39,869 nt of DNA from Gemmatimonadota bacterium (GTDB lineage Bacteria; Gemmatimonadota; Gemmatimonadetes; Longimicrobiales; Gaopeijiaceae), in assembly GCA_028873815.1 (NCBI GenBank), contig JAPPNN010000024.1, positions 1 through 39,869 on the forward strand. Reading direction: 5' to 3'. Positions 32,901-39,869 of this stretch are shown one piece after another. Position 1 is the first letter of the stretch, and each line of letters begins with the position of its first letter. The notes under the pieces are model-generated. The model was given only the letters and a program-made list of their open reading frames with translations, had not been told where the DNA came from and made no database searches. The translations under genes and the position numbers were made by a program.

Positions 32901-33012
32901 GCCATCCCGGCAACCTTGATCGAACGAGCGCAAGAAGACGGGACTTGCTGGGCACGTAGGTCTGGCGGCGAGCGAGTGCTTCACGGAGCGTAATCGAGGT
33001 GTGGGACTCCAT
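29908..33012 (-). CDS. mcrB: McrB-like AAA+ ATPase/GTPase of a type IV restriction system
   Basis: 1034 aa. The Walker A motif GISGTGKT (about 521-528), Walker B FFVILDEMN (about 720-728) and the NVDETTYMF / VLDRAFTIEF sensor region are McrB-like, as is VRPDWVDNRGLLGYLNP. Between Walker A and that motif there are about 140 residues, far more than in E. coli McrB; the extra part (FSRLRLPVAISNHLTI ... FKGDFREWFHANLKEGDQFW) looks like a beta-rich domain inserted in the AAA+ core. The N-terminal 500 residues are a helical region with acidic stretches and no known base-reading domain. The ribosome site is weak. Motor for the McrC-like nuclease. Confidence 0.82.
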   Translation of the reverse strand: MESHTSITLREALARRQTYVPSKSRLLALVRSRLPGWLGFRDPRFDGGRYDEVKYKLATVEKARELLSEQALRSLIDNGNYGEVIGRLEKIAKHNNLLTTRFRGGDLALLNHDDLDHRSFCEALLDLLYGDGDTPQRLDRYSDRIRSMGLYPNVNRWAMPTYFLFFLYPDEEVLIKPRTVRTLLEIGQWGGKLGVEPSGEEYARVRTAYLELREALGEYKPRHMIDVQGFVWVAVQEANERNAAEKRAREAGHEYDPRIERALTEFEEEADARNLIERQELLDRAQSHFKQLFGTAAAIESLLPDDFFAFFNELDAHGGRTPGLFSPNLAFPKNRDTHAYRNFEEDLPVFRKALIALLHGTGTEAGRLDRMWETGANVRNYITESLPIASALLFLQNPEKWSGILHMAAKATKLELVGLVPAMAGDASLGERFVALERALTELPPKYGRKHWDPMATATFYFSPAFERHFGDEPRPKPQPNPRPVFSLTQSLEDNDLLFSREQVANYILALQTKRFAILTGISGTGKTKIAKAVAQHVGPVLKRSVARPPDDAVGIDVRPYTIRFSRLRLPVAISNHLTIDTTADPGKGPRIWVRYPNGRIRLSAFLAQGRHPMLYFKGDFREWFHANLKEGDQFWLRVCPGEEDEPDELEIGLSDTDVVEQRANNYEVIPVRPDWVDNRGLLGYLNPLTNEYVTTQFLSLLLHARAEEERAATVGEKPHPFFVILDEMNLARVEHYFSDFLSALESDEDIALHENEAIESGESESGPQVPRQLKVPGNVLFTGTVNVDETTYMFSPKVLDRAFTIEFDQVDLKAFTKGEAGEEASRLNLDGVQGSLDLLPSGSSGGDDWKPSRDDWKEFSKETSEHQKALVRLHGILERHHRHFGYRVANEIARFVNLARKQAAEATTESAVTAAFDLALLQKVLPKFHGTQQELQSPLEEIFQFAVRGHDQVPKKDQQVELDDWKVVKGRLVARSKTQSPSDDPGAEGNEADSDGPEAADADTDSPAYPRTGAKVLRMLHRLRDRGFTSFIE

Positions 33013-33124
33013 CTAGTGTCTCTAGGTCTGGGATACATGGGCTGCGGAGTGAATCAATCTGACGCGTCCCACCCCGGCTGGCCACCCAGTTTGGGTCCAG
33101 TCGAAGCGCTCCGTTCCTCGCATG

Positions 33125-33809
33125 TTACGGCGTCCCCGCGCTGGGCGGGCCCGGCCCTTCGCGCCCAGTCCACCGCCGCGCGATCCGGTCAACCTCCCTC
33201 CCCCGCGCGGATCCCCACGACCTCCAACTCGGCGTGACCACCGCGGCCGCAACTACCAACGCCGCCCTCTTCTCCCCCTCCCACCGGCAATACCACTGAT
33301 CCGTCGCCCATCGCGTCGCAGGCACGTTCGGGGGCTTCTCGGCTTCGAACGGAATCGCACGCTTGAGCTGCTCGAACTCCTCTCGGCACAGGTCGACGGC
33401 CGCCGGATAGAACGTGATCCGGATTTCCCCGGGTTCGCCGATCGTTACGGAATGCGACCCCGCGGACACGCACGCCATCGGGCAGGGTGGTCGTCCGCTG
33501 CAGGTTGGTGATGCCGGATTTCGTGTAGTACGTCCGAACACTGTAGTCCAGCGATTCTCGTGCATCCTGCCAGATCTCCGCGACTCCGTGCTCGGTGGCC
33601 TTCCGTTTCAGGTCGGACGCGGTTGGCGGACCGGCGGACGACGTACGGGTATCGTCCGCAGCCCGTACCTGCCTGGCCAACAGCATCTCCTGGTCGTGGA
33701 CGTAGCCATGGAAGGTCACCAGCCGGATGTCGATGACCCTTCCGCCAGGTAGGACACCATTCGGTGGGGCGCTCGCATCGAGCCCGAGACCGACCAGGAC
33801 CAGACTCCC
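33125..33809 (-). pseudogene. frameshifted gene, unknown family
   Basis: From 33809 one frame reads SLVLVGLGLDASAPPNGVL, RVIDIRLVTFHGYVHDQEML, EIWQDARESLDYSVRTYYTK, then breaks near 33470; another frame continues VSAGSHSVTIGEPGEIRITF, LCREEFEQLKRAIPFEAEK and WATDQWYCRWEGEKRAAL to 33125. Joined, they give a protein of about 220 aa. No start codon with a ribosome site is visible in the first frame, so the 5' end may be lost as well. It lies between McrB and HigBA. No family recognised. Confidence 0.45.
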
Positions 33810-33854
33810 CTAAGCTGCTGCGGTCCTCGGTCACCAGGAGGATCGCTTTTCCGG

Positions 33855-33883
33855 TTGACGGATTGTACGATATATGGTACACT
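33855..33883 (+). promoter_or_regulatory. higBA promoter with palindromic operator
   Basis: TTGACG (33855-33860) and TACACT (33878-33883), 17 bases apart. The spacer holds GTACGATATATGGTAC (33865-33880), a palindrome but for two positions, and GTAC recurs just downstream. A dimeric HTH antitoxin binding here would block the polymerase. The toxin ATG is 22 bases after the -10 box. Confidence 0.62.
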
Positions 33884-33904
33884 GTACTTTGTGAGGTACG
33901 CTTG

Positions 33905-34249
33905 ATGGAACTTAAGAGGCTGCCGGCGGCATTCTACCAAAGCCCCAGCGGCAATGAGCCAGTGCGGGACTGGCTCCTCGCCCTGGACCCCAAGAGCAGG
34001 CGCATTGTCGGACGGGACATCGCCACCGCGGAGTTCGGCTGGCCGCTGGGGATGCCGCTGTGTCGGCATCTGGGCGATCGACTCTGGGAGGTACGGTCGA
34101 ACCTCACCGGAGGGCGCGTTGCGCGGGTGATCTTCGTCGTCCACGCCGCCCGCATGGTATTGCTGCATGGCTTCGTGAAGAAAACACAGAGGACCCCGAA
34201 ACGAGACCTGGAGCTGGCAAGGCAACGAGCAAGGGAGATCACATCATGA
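33905..34249 (+). CDS. higB: HigB/RelE-type toxin (Gp49-like)
   Basis: 114 aa. ELKRLPAAFYQSPSGNEPVR, DWLLALDPKSRRIVGRDIAT, RHLGDRLWEVRSNL, ARVIFVVHAARMVLLHGFVKKTQ: this is the HigB/Gp49 (phage-derived) branch of the RelE fold, including GFxKKtq at the active site. These toxins cut mRNA at the ribosome. The start at 33905 is favoured by GTGAGG 8 bases upstream; longer frames run through the promoter. The antitoxin ATG overlaps the toxin stop (ATGA). Confidence 0.88.
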   Translation: MELKRLPAAFYQSPSGNEPVRDWLLALDPKSRRIVGRDIATAEFGWPLGMPLCRHLGDRLWEVRSNLTGGRVARVIFVVHAARMVLLHGFVKKTQRTPKRDLELARQRAREITS

Positions 34250-34536
34250 CCCAGAAGAAGGGACGGATCGGCTCCTCCTTCGAGGACTACCTGGCCGAGC
34301 AGGGAACCCTCGAGGAGACCACTGCCAGTGCGGTAAAGCACGTGCTGGCCTGGCAGTTGGAGCAGGCGATGGAAAGGCAGCAGATCACCAAGAGCGCCAT
34401 GGCTCGGGCGATGCGCACGAGCCGAAGCCAATTGGACAGGATTCTCGATCCGGACAACGACCACATTCGCCTCGACACGCTCACCGCTGCTGCGAACGTT
34501 CTCGGCCTGAACCTGAGGATCGAGTTGATCGGGTAG
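34246..34536 (+). CDS. higA: HigA-type XRE antitoxin
   Basis: 96 aa, overlapping the toxin by four bases; toxin first, antitoxin second, as in HigBA. The helix-turn-helix is at about residues 45-90 (ITKSAMARAMRTSRSQLDRI ... LDTLTAAANVLGLNLRIEL). It neutralises the toxin and probably binds the palindrome in the operon promoter. Confidence 0.88.
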   Translation: MTQKKGRIGSSFEDYLAEQGTLEETTASAVKHVLAWQLEQAMERQQITKSAMARAMRTSRSQLDRILDPDNDHIRLDTLTAAANVLGLNLRIELIG

Positions 34537-34711
34537 CGTCGAACTATCTTTCGCCATCATGAGCCACGCCTGAGTCCACCGCTGATCTGCGGCCGAAGCT
34601 GGAACGGCGGATGGCGTAGGGGGCGTACATGCATCCGTCAGCCGACGCGTTGGTAGCCAGCGCTCTTTGGTCGGTCACTTCCGGGTGATCGGCCTGCCGG
34701 TCCCCGCCGGT

Positions 34712-35353
34712 TCAGTCCGCGCGTCGGGGCGCGAGTCCGGCGGCAATCGCCGCTCCGCTCCTGGCCGTGAACACTCCCACTGTCAAACCCGCGACTCCCA
34801 GGAAGGCGGCGAAGCCGACCGGACTCTGGAGTCCCCCCACGAGTTCCGCGGCCAGGCTGCCGGCGGGCAGTCCGGCACCGAATCCGGCGACGCAAAGGAC
34901 GATCCACCGCCGCGCCATCGGCGCCGTGGGGCAGAGCGCCAGCCACTGCGCCGTGCCCAGCCCCAGGCCGGCGAACGCCCCGACGAACGTCAACCCGCCG
35001 AGTCGGCCGAGCATGTCGAGCGTCGCCAGGCGCATCGGCTCGCCGGTCAACGCGGGGCCGAGCATCTCGACCAGCACGATGCCGACGGTCATGCCGACAC
35101 CGAGCCCAAGACCCGAGGTCCCTACCCATGTCGCGAACCGCGGGCTCCTTCCCAGGGCCAGCCACTGGGCGCCGCCGAACATCGAACCGGCCAACGCCAG
35201 GGTGACGGGCGTCACCAACATCATGCCCACGACCGCCTCGACCGGTGCTGCCAGGCCCAGGCCGACGGCCAGCCCGCCCGCCAGGCCGAGCCCGCAGAGA
35301 ACGGTCCAGCGCAATACGAACCCGCTCGCGGCACCCCTGATATCTTCGAACAT
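34712..35353 (-). CDS. polytopic membrane protein, unknown function
   Basis: ATG 35353 follows GGGAGG at 6 bases. The 213-aa product has six or seven Gly/Ala-rich hydrophobic helices, arranged as repeats containing GxAQWLALG(R/C) (GGAQWLALGRSPRF and GTAQWLALCPTAPM), which suggests an internal duplication. No transporter or enzyme signature was recognised. It marks the return from island to host-like, GC-rich DNA. Confidence 0.62.
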   Translation of the reverse strand: MFEDIRGAASGFVLRWTVLCGLGLAGGLAVGLGLAAPVEAVVGMMLVTPVTLALAGSMFGGAQWLALGRSPRFATWVGTSGLGLGVGMTVGIVLVEMLGPALTGEPMRLATLDMLGRLGGLTFVGAFAGLGLGTAQWLALCPTAPMARRWIVLCVAGFGAGLPAGSLAAELVGGLQSPVGFAAFLGVAGLTVGVFTARSGAAIAAGLAPRRAD

Positions 35354-35622
35354 CGCACACCTCCCACTTGGCCACCGTCGGCTGGGTCGACGTTCCGGCC
35401 CGTTACTGGTCTCGTCGGTTGTCCTACGGGCGGGAACGGTAACCGGTGCCAACCGGCACCTCCAGTCCACAGCCAGGGTCGTGTATCGGTTGGATCTGGG
35501 GCGCTGAGATTGACGGACACCCTCCCTTTATAGCATCATGCCACTTACTTGCTCCCCGCCCGACACGCCGAAAGGCCTCGGGTGGGGTTATTTCTTTCCC
35601 GATCTTGCCTGGCTGACGGCGA

Positions 35623-35733
35623 TCAAGGGAGACTCATCGGGGCGGCGACCCGGATGTCAATGACCGGCTGCCGAGCGATCTGGTGGTCGATTTCCGCAGC
35701 TGCCGTCTCTCGCAGCAGCTCCGTCCGGCTCAT
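35623..35733 (-). CDS. 36-aa ORF with strong ribosome site
   Basis: GAGGAGG lies 4 bases before ATG 35733. The product reads MSRTELLRETAAAEIDHQI then ARQPVIDIRVAAPMSLP and ends quickly. The start signal is much better than expected by chance, so it is either a true small protein or the beginning of a truncated gene. An IS-like direct repeat lies just upstream. Confidence 0.4.
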   Translation of the reverse strand: MSRTELLRETAAAEIDHQIARQPVIDIRVAAPMSLP

Positions 35734-35758
35734 GCAACCTCCTCGGTGTGGGTTCAGA

Positions 35759-35790
35759 ACCGGACAGATATTGTGCTATGAAACCGGACA
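35759..35790. repeat. ACCGGACA direct repeat
   Basis: ACCGGACA at 35759-35766 and 35783-35790, 24 bases apart, around an AT-rich core (GATATTGTGCTATGAA). Similar CCGGACA/TGTCCGG pairs are found at some IS ends; it could also be a two-site operator for the 35733 ORF. Confidence 0.35.
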
Positions 35791-35981
35791 TTTCACGTGC
35801 TCCAACACTTGCACGGAAAGGGGTTGATGGACAACCACATACGCGTTAGCATGCGGACATTCATGGGTCGCGCCGCTCGACGGGTGGTGCGACAAGTTTT
35901 TGCCCACTTCCTTCCAAGGAGCCCAAGACAAATGTCATTCCTCACCCGTTCGTTCCGTGGTTAACTGGCGCTCCTGATCCG

Positions 35982-37133
35982 GTGTTTCGCAGTTGTTGGG
36001 CGGTCGCGGCGCTCGCAGCACTCGCCGCGACCGCCTGCCGGAACGACCCGCCACGCGTCGCGATACCCGACCCGGTCGTGCTGTTTCCTGCGGCAGCGTC
36101 CCCTGCACCATTGAGCGTCAGCAAGAGCATTGCCCTCGGCGACGAAGAGACGGCCTGCGTAGTCGACTCGTTTGAGTTTCGCGTGGTTTGTGTCAGGCCT
36201 GAAGGCGAAGAGGTCGTCGTGTTCGGGCGGGAGGGCGATGGCCCGGGGGAGTTCCGTCGTCTCAGTTTGGTGGCCCGCGTTTCGCCTGGCCGTTTGGGTG
36301 TCGTGGACGCTACGCTAAACCGGTTGACGATCTTCGACGCTACGGGCGACCGCGTATCGGAGGTTGCCCTTCCTACGATGTACTACCCCGACGGAATTCG
36401 ACAGGCCACCCTATTCGGGTCCGAGGTCGATCTCGCTGCGTTTTCCCCGGGAGATTCGATCTTGACGCGGATCTACTCGGAGGTGGACATCAATACGGGA
36501 GAGGTCACATGGACGCGCGGGAACATGAACGGGATCGCCGATACCGAGTGCGGCGGGTTGGACAAGGGCGTACCTCGACCGCAGGCCGGATACGTGTTCT
36601 GGGCGTGTAGCCGAGAGTTGGTCTTTCTTGACGACCGCGACGCCGACGCAGCGACCGTAGTCACGTCTCCAGCCTACCGGGAAGAACTCCCGAGCGAGCG
36701 TGATGTTGAGGCTTTTTCGGAAGGCCTGACCAGGCTCGGGGGCAGGATGGCCATGCCGCGGTCGGCGACCGAGCCGTACGTCGAGACATTCCGTGAAGAA
36801 CCCAAGAGGTGGTTCAACGTGCCGGGTGCCCTACGGTTTGATTCCCAGGACCGGTTGTGGGTGGCAATCACGGTCGACCGCGACACCTACTCGTACTTCG
36901 AGATCTGGATCGGGAACGAGTACGCCGGCTCCGTTAGGGTGCGCGACCGCGCGATGGGCTTCGACCTCTTCCAGAACACTTTGGCGGTGTTGGTCGAACG
37001 GCAACCTGGACCCGAAGGAATAGCCGCTCGCGGTATCGATTGGTACGATATCAGTGACTTGGATTGCCGACCGTCGGGGACCGAACGGGGTTGCAGCCTA
37101 CGCCCACGCAGCGAGGGTACAGCGGCACCGTAG
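35982..37133 (+). CDS. 6-bladed beta-propeller lipoprotein
   Basis: Residues 1-19 give a lipoprotein signal with lipobox LAATAC. FGREGDGPGEFRRL (about 79-92) is the family signature, followed by LGVVDATLNRLTIFDATGD and later blades up to ALRFDSQDRLWVAITVDRD. It is the third member of the family in this window. The start is GTG 35982 with only a weak ribosome site. Anchored to a membrane, ligand unknown. Confidence 0.8.
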   Translation: MFRSCWAVAALAALAATACRNDPPRVAIPDPVVLFPAAASPAPLSVSKSIALGDEETACVVDSFEFRVVCVRPEGEEVVVFGREGDGPGEFRRLSLVARVSPGRLGVVDATLNRLTIFDATGDRVSEVALPTMYYPDGIRQATLFGSEVDLAAFSPGDSILTRIYSEVDINTGEVTWTRGNMNGIADTECGGLDKGVPRPQAGYVFWACSRELVFLDDRDADAATVVTSPAYREELPSERDVEAFSEGLTRLGGRMAMPRSATEPYVETFREEPKRWFNVPGALRFDSQDRLWVAITVDRDTYSYFEIWIGNEYAGSVRVRDRAMGFDLFQNTLAVLVERQPGPEGIAARGIDWYDISDLDCRPSGTERGCSLRPRSEGTAAP

Positions 37134-37381
37134 TCGCACTTGACCCCTGCGCTGAACGTGCGGCTCGGGCACCCCGAAGCCCTGCACCCTACAGATCCGG
37201 AGCTGCCCGAGCACGGTGCGGCTCTCCCGGTCTACCAACGTTGCTCCCGGCACAAGTGTGCTCGGTAACTCGCAACGGCAACCACTTCAAGCCGGTCGGG
37301 ATCGAAGTCGTGAATGCCTTCTGCCGCTGACGTCCGCGCGGGCCAGCAGGGCGCCAGGACTCGACGAACACCGGAGGACAA

Positions 37382-39757
37382 ATGGACCTGAAGGGCATTC
37401 TACAGCGCTGTCGCGCGAACAGGACCGGATCCGGGGACGGTCCGCCGTACCTCTGGGCGGGGGTGGCCGCGCTCGCGATCGGGGTCCTCTACGCCGTCAC
37501 GCTCTCGCCGAGCACGGCCTTCTGGGACGCCAGCGAGTACATTGCGACCGCCCACATCCTGGGCATCCCCCATCCCCCCGGGAATCCCCTCTTCGTGGTC
37601 ATGGCCCGAACCTGGGAGATCCTTCTGTCCCCGTTCGGGCTCTCCAGCGCGGTCCCCATCAACCTCTTCTCGGTGCTGATGAGCTCGCTGGCGCACGGGA
37701 TGTGGTTCCTGGTGGTCCATCACATCCTCGGGCACTTCTCCACCGACCGGCGCTTCCGCCTCGTCGGCGCGGCCGCTGCCGTCCTGGTCAGCGCCACCGC
37801 CTTCACGGTCTGGAACCAGTCGAACGTCAACGAGAAGGTCTACACCGTCTCCCTCTTCACCATTGCGCTCCTCTCCTGGCTGGCATTCCGCTGGCGGGAG
37901 CGTCTCGGGCGCGGCAGGGAAGGCAACCTCCTCATCCTGATGGCGTTCATCCTGGCGCTGTCGGTCGGCAACCACCTGATGGCCTTCCTGGCGGCGCCGG
38001 CGCTGGCGATCTTCATCTTCCTGGTGCGCCCTTCCGCGCTGCTGAACTACCGCATCTACCTGTTCGGCATTCCCGCGGTCGCGCTCGGGCTCAGCATTCA
38101 TCTCTTCCTGCCGGTCCGTTCCGAGCTGGGGCCCGTGATCAACCAGGCGGAGCCGAACTGCGAGAACGTCGGCGAGGCGCTCGCCAGCGCCGTTACCTAT
38201 GGGAATGCCGGGTGCGAGGAGCTCTCCGCCGCGATCAAGCGCGAGCAGTATCCCGCGCGGTACCTCACTGTTCGGCAGGCATCCATGGCGCAACAGTACA
38301 CGAACTGGATGCAGTACTTCGACTGGCAGTGGTCCCGGGGCCTCTCTTCGGACGACATCCTCTTCGGACGGCTCCGGGCACCCTTCACGGTGCTCTTCAT
38401 CGCCCTGGGCATCTTCGGCCTGGTGGAATACTACCGGCGGGACCGCGCGGGTTGGGCCTACATGGTGACGCTCTTCGCCGTGCTGTCGGTGGCGCTCGTC
38501 TTCTACATGAACTTCAAGCCCGGCTACTCCATGCCGCTGCCCGAAGGCGACGCCCTGCAGCGCGCCATGCAGGAAGCCGGCGCGCGAACGCCCCGGGACC
38601 TCACCGAGGCCCGCGAGCGGGACTACTTCTTCACGATCGGCTTCTCCGTGTGGGGGCTCCTGGCCGGGATCGGGATTGCGGGCCTGTGGGACAGGGTTCG
38701 GCGAAGGTCCGGGCGGTCGCTGATGTTCAGCGCCCCCGTGCTGGGGCTGGCCTTGATCCCCCTGGTCCTCAACTTCAACTGGGCCAGCCGGGCCGGGGAT
38801 CACTCGGCGCGCGACTGGGCCTACAACCTGCTGATGAGCGTGGAGCCGTACGGCCTGATCTTCACCAACGGCGACAACGACACCTTCCCGCTCTGGTACC
38901 TGCAGGAGGTGGAGGGAATCCGGCGGGACGTGACCGTGGCGGTGACCTCGTACTTCAACATCCCCTGGTACGTCCAGCAGCTCCGGGACCTCACCCAGCC
39001 CTGCGAGCCTGGCGAGGACCCCGACGAAGACCCGACCCGCATCGTTTGCCAGCGTCCCTATACCGCCGAGAACACCGATAGCATGTACACGCGCGATCCG
39101 GCGGAGGCGGAGGCGCTCGGCAAGATCCCGATCCTCCTGCGCGAGCCAATCCGGGTGCCGACCCGCTCGATCCTCGACGAGTCGCGGTTCACCGACGAGG
39201 CCATCGAACAGGCGGCTGTGCAATTCGTGCCGATCGACAGCGTTCAGGCCGTCCCGCTGGGTCCGATCTCGGGGGTCATCACAGGACAGCGGGGACTCGC
39301 TCCCTGGCAGGTATTCGGGCTTTGGGCGATCCGGAACTCGATTGGTGACAGGCCCATCTACTTCGCGTCAAGCGGCGCCGCGCCCTACGAGCTCGGCGTT
39401 CGCCCATACGTGATTCGACAAGGCCTGGCATTCCGGTTGTGGCCGGGCGATCCCGCTGAGCTGGCCGATTCCGGGGTCATCGCGAACCGGGACATCGATC
39501 CGCGTTCGATACGGGTGGGACCCTGGGTGGATGTGGAGCGCACGCGGACACTGGCCGACGACGTGTTCGTACACCGGAGCGGTCTGCCGGATTGGCCGGT
39601 GTGGAAGGACAGGTCGACGATCGGCATCCCCAACTACTACTCCTGGGTGTACCTGGCGCTGCTCAAGCACGCGGAGCAGACCGGCGACCAAGAGGCGATC
39701 GCGGAGTACCGCGCGCGCACCGATGCGTGGGCCCGGCTGGGGGGTGACGTCGACTAG
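37382..39757 (+). CDS. DUF2723 (GT117) membrane glycosyltransferase
   Basis: 791 aa; GGAGG lies directly before ATG 37382. The signature STAFWDASEYIATAHILGIP then HPPGNPLFVVMART (residues 44-77) with Asp49 and Glu52 matches DUF2723 (POMT-like GT-C O-glycosyltransferases). At least ten membrane helices occupy the first 500 residues, and a soluble domain follows (NGDNDTFPLWYLQEVEGIRR). Family members add mannose or other sugars to Ser/Thr of exported proteins using a lipid-linked donor. It probably acts in envelope or lipoprotein glycosylation. The 112 bases after it show no complete gene. Confidence 0.87.
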   Translation: MDLKGILQRCRANRTGSGDGPPYLWAGVAALAIGVLYAVTLSPSTAFWDASEYIATAHILGIPHPPGNPLFVVMARTWEILLSPFGLSSAVPINLFSVLMSSLAHGMWFLVVHHILGHFSTDRRFRLVGAAAAVLVSATAFTVWNQSNVNEKVYTVSLFTIALLSWLAFRWRERLGRGREGNLLILMAFILALSVGNHLMAFLAAPALAIFIFLVRPSALLNYRIYLFGIPAVALGLSIHLFLPVRSELGPVINQAEPNCENVGEALASAVTYGNAGCEELSAAIKREQYPARYLTVRQASMAQQYTNWMQYFDWQWSRGLSSDDILFGRLRAPFTVLFIALGIFGLVEYYRRDRAGWAYMVTLFAVLSVALVFYMNFKPGYSMPLPEGDALQRAMQEAGARTPRDLTEARERDYFFTIGFSVWGLLAGIGIAGLWDRVRRRSGRSLMFSAPVLGLALIPLVLNFNWASRAGDHSARDWAYNLLMSVEPYGLIFTNGDNDTFPLWYLQEVEGIRRDVTVAVTSYFNIPWYVQQLRDLTQPCEPGEDPDEDPTRIVCQRPYTAENTDSMYTRDPAEAEALGKIPILLREPIRVPTRSILDESRFTDEAIEQAAVQFVPIDSVQAVPLGPISGVITGQRGLAPWQVFGLWAIRNSIGDRPIYFASSGAAPYELGVRPYVIRQGLAFRLWPGDPAELADSGVIANRDIDPRSIRVGPWVDVERTRTLADDVFVHRSGLPDWPVWKDRSTIGIPNYYSWVYLALLKHAEQTGDQEAIAEYRARTDAWARLGGDVD

Positions 39758-39869
39758 GGCGAGGTGCTCGCCCGCGGCGGCCGCGTGCAGATGCGGGGTG
39801 AGGGTCAAACCGAAGGGAGTCTTTTCCAATACGGAGATGAGCCTGAACCAGGAGAGGCGCGAGAGGTGA

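Noticed and set aside
33816..33882. A GTG start at 33882 for the broken minus-strand gene
   Set aside because: It lies inside the higBA promoter palindrome and leads into a different frame from the coding-like part.
37400..39223. A 607-codon frame opposite the DUF2723 gene
   Set aside because: Rich in Gln/Glu/Arg/His with no motif; it mirrors the codon pattern of the real gene.
1..39869. CRISPR arrays, rRNA genes or riboswitches
   Set aside because: No regularly spaced identical repeats and no recognisable conserved RNA sequence on either strand.

Overview
The window looks like chromosomal DNA of a high-GC, Gram-negative-type bacterium. The best guess is a Gemmatimonadota lineage. This is inferred from the company of genes (6-bladed beta-propeller proteins with the GEGPGEF-type motif, a ten-repeat sortilin/BNR 'glycosyl hydrolase', a DUF2723 membrane glycosyltransferase, several lipoproteins with clear lipoboxes); there is no rRNA or tRNA to confirm it.

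Layout. (1) 1-12.2 kb is host-like, GC-rich and cell-envelope oriented: a leucine-rich-repeat/Ig-like lipoprotein, a beta-propeller and a one-helix membrane protein on the minus strand; a VapBC toxin-antitoxin pair; two lipoproteins, a second beta-propeller and a very large sortilin/BNR-repeat exported protein on the plus strand. The last two plus-strand genes share the same promoter-like block 50-51 bases before their start codons. (2) 12.3-35.8 kb is an accessory, defence-rich island. In order it holds a type II restriction-modification operon led by a 52-aa ORF; a Panacea-type toxin-antitoxin pair with a predicted membrane toxin; an IS1595-family transposase followed by two overlapping small genes (a one-TM protein and a zinc-finger protein); a long Fic/Doc protein with extra N- and C-terminal regions; remnants of IS481-type and IS21-type elements; a 5.25-kb segment bounded by 38-39 bp inverted repeats that carries six minus-strand genes and no transposase (ParB-like protein plus Mrr-like nuclease, DUF3644/HEPN protein, TerB/BRCT protein, two small proteins); a tight run of small hypothetical and partly broken genes; a McrBC-type (type IV) restriction pair; a frameshifted gene; and a HigBA-type toxin-antitoxin pair. 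(3) From about 34.7 kb to the end the content returns to host-like genes: a polytopic membrane protein, a third beta-propeller lipoprotein and a DUF2723 protein.

How the parts fit. Within the island most genes are on the minus strand and many overlap or nearly abut, so they are probably transcribed as a few long units. Three toxin-antitoxin loci and a stand-alone Doc-like protein sit among at least three nuclease systems, the usual look of a defence island built by repeated insertion. The parts most worth following up are the inverted-repeat-bounded cargo segment, the PanA/membrane-protein pair, the IS1595 passenger genes and the Doc fusion. Annotation is from reading the sequence only; family names are assigned from remembered motifs, not from database searches.
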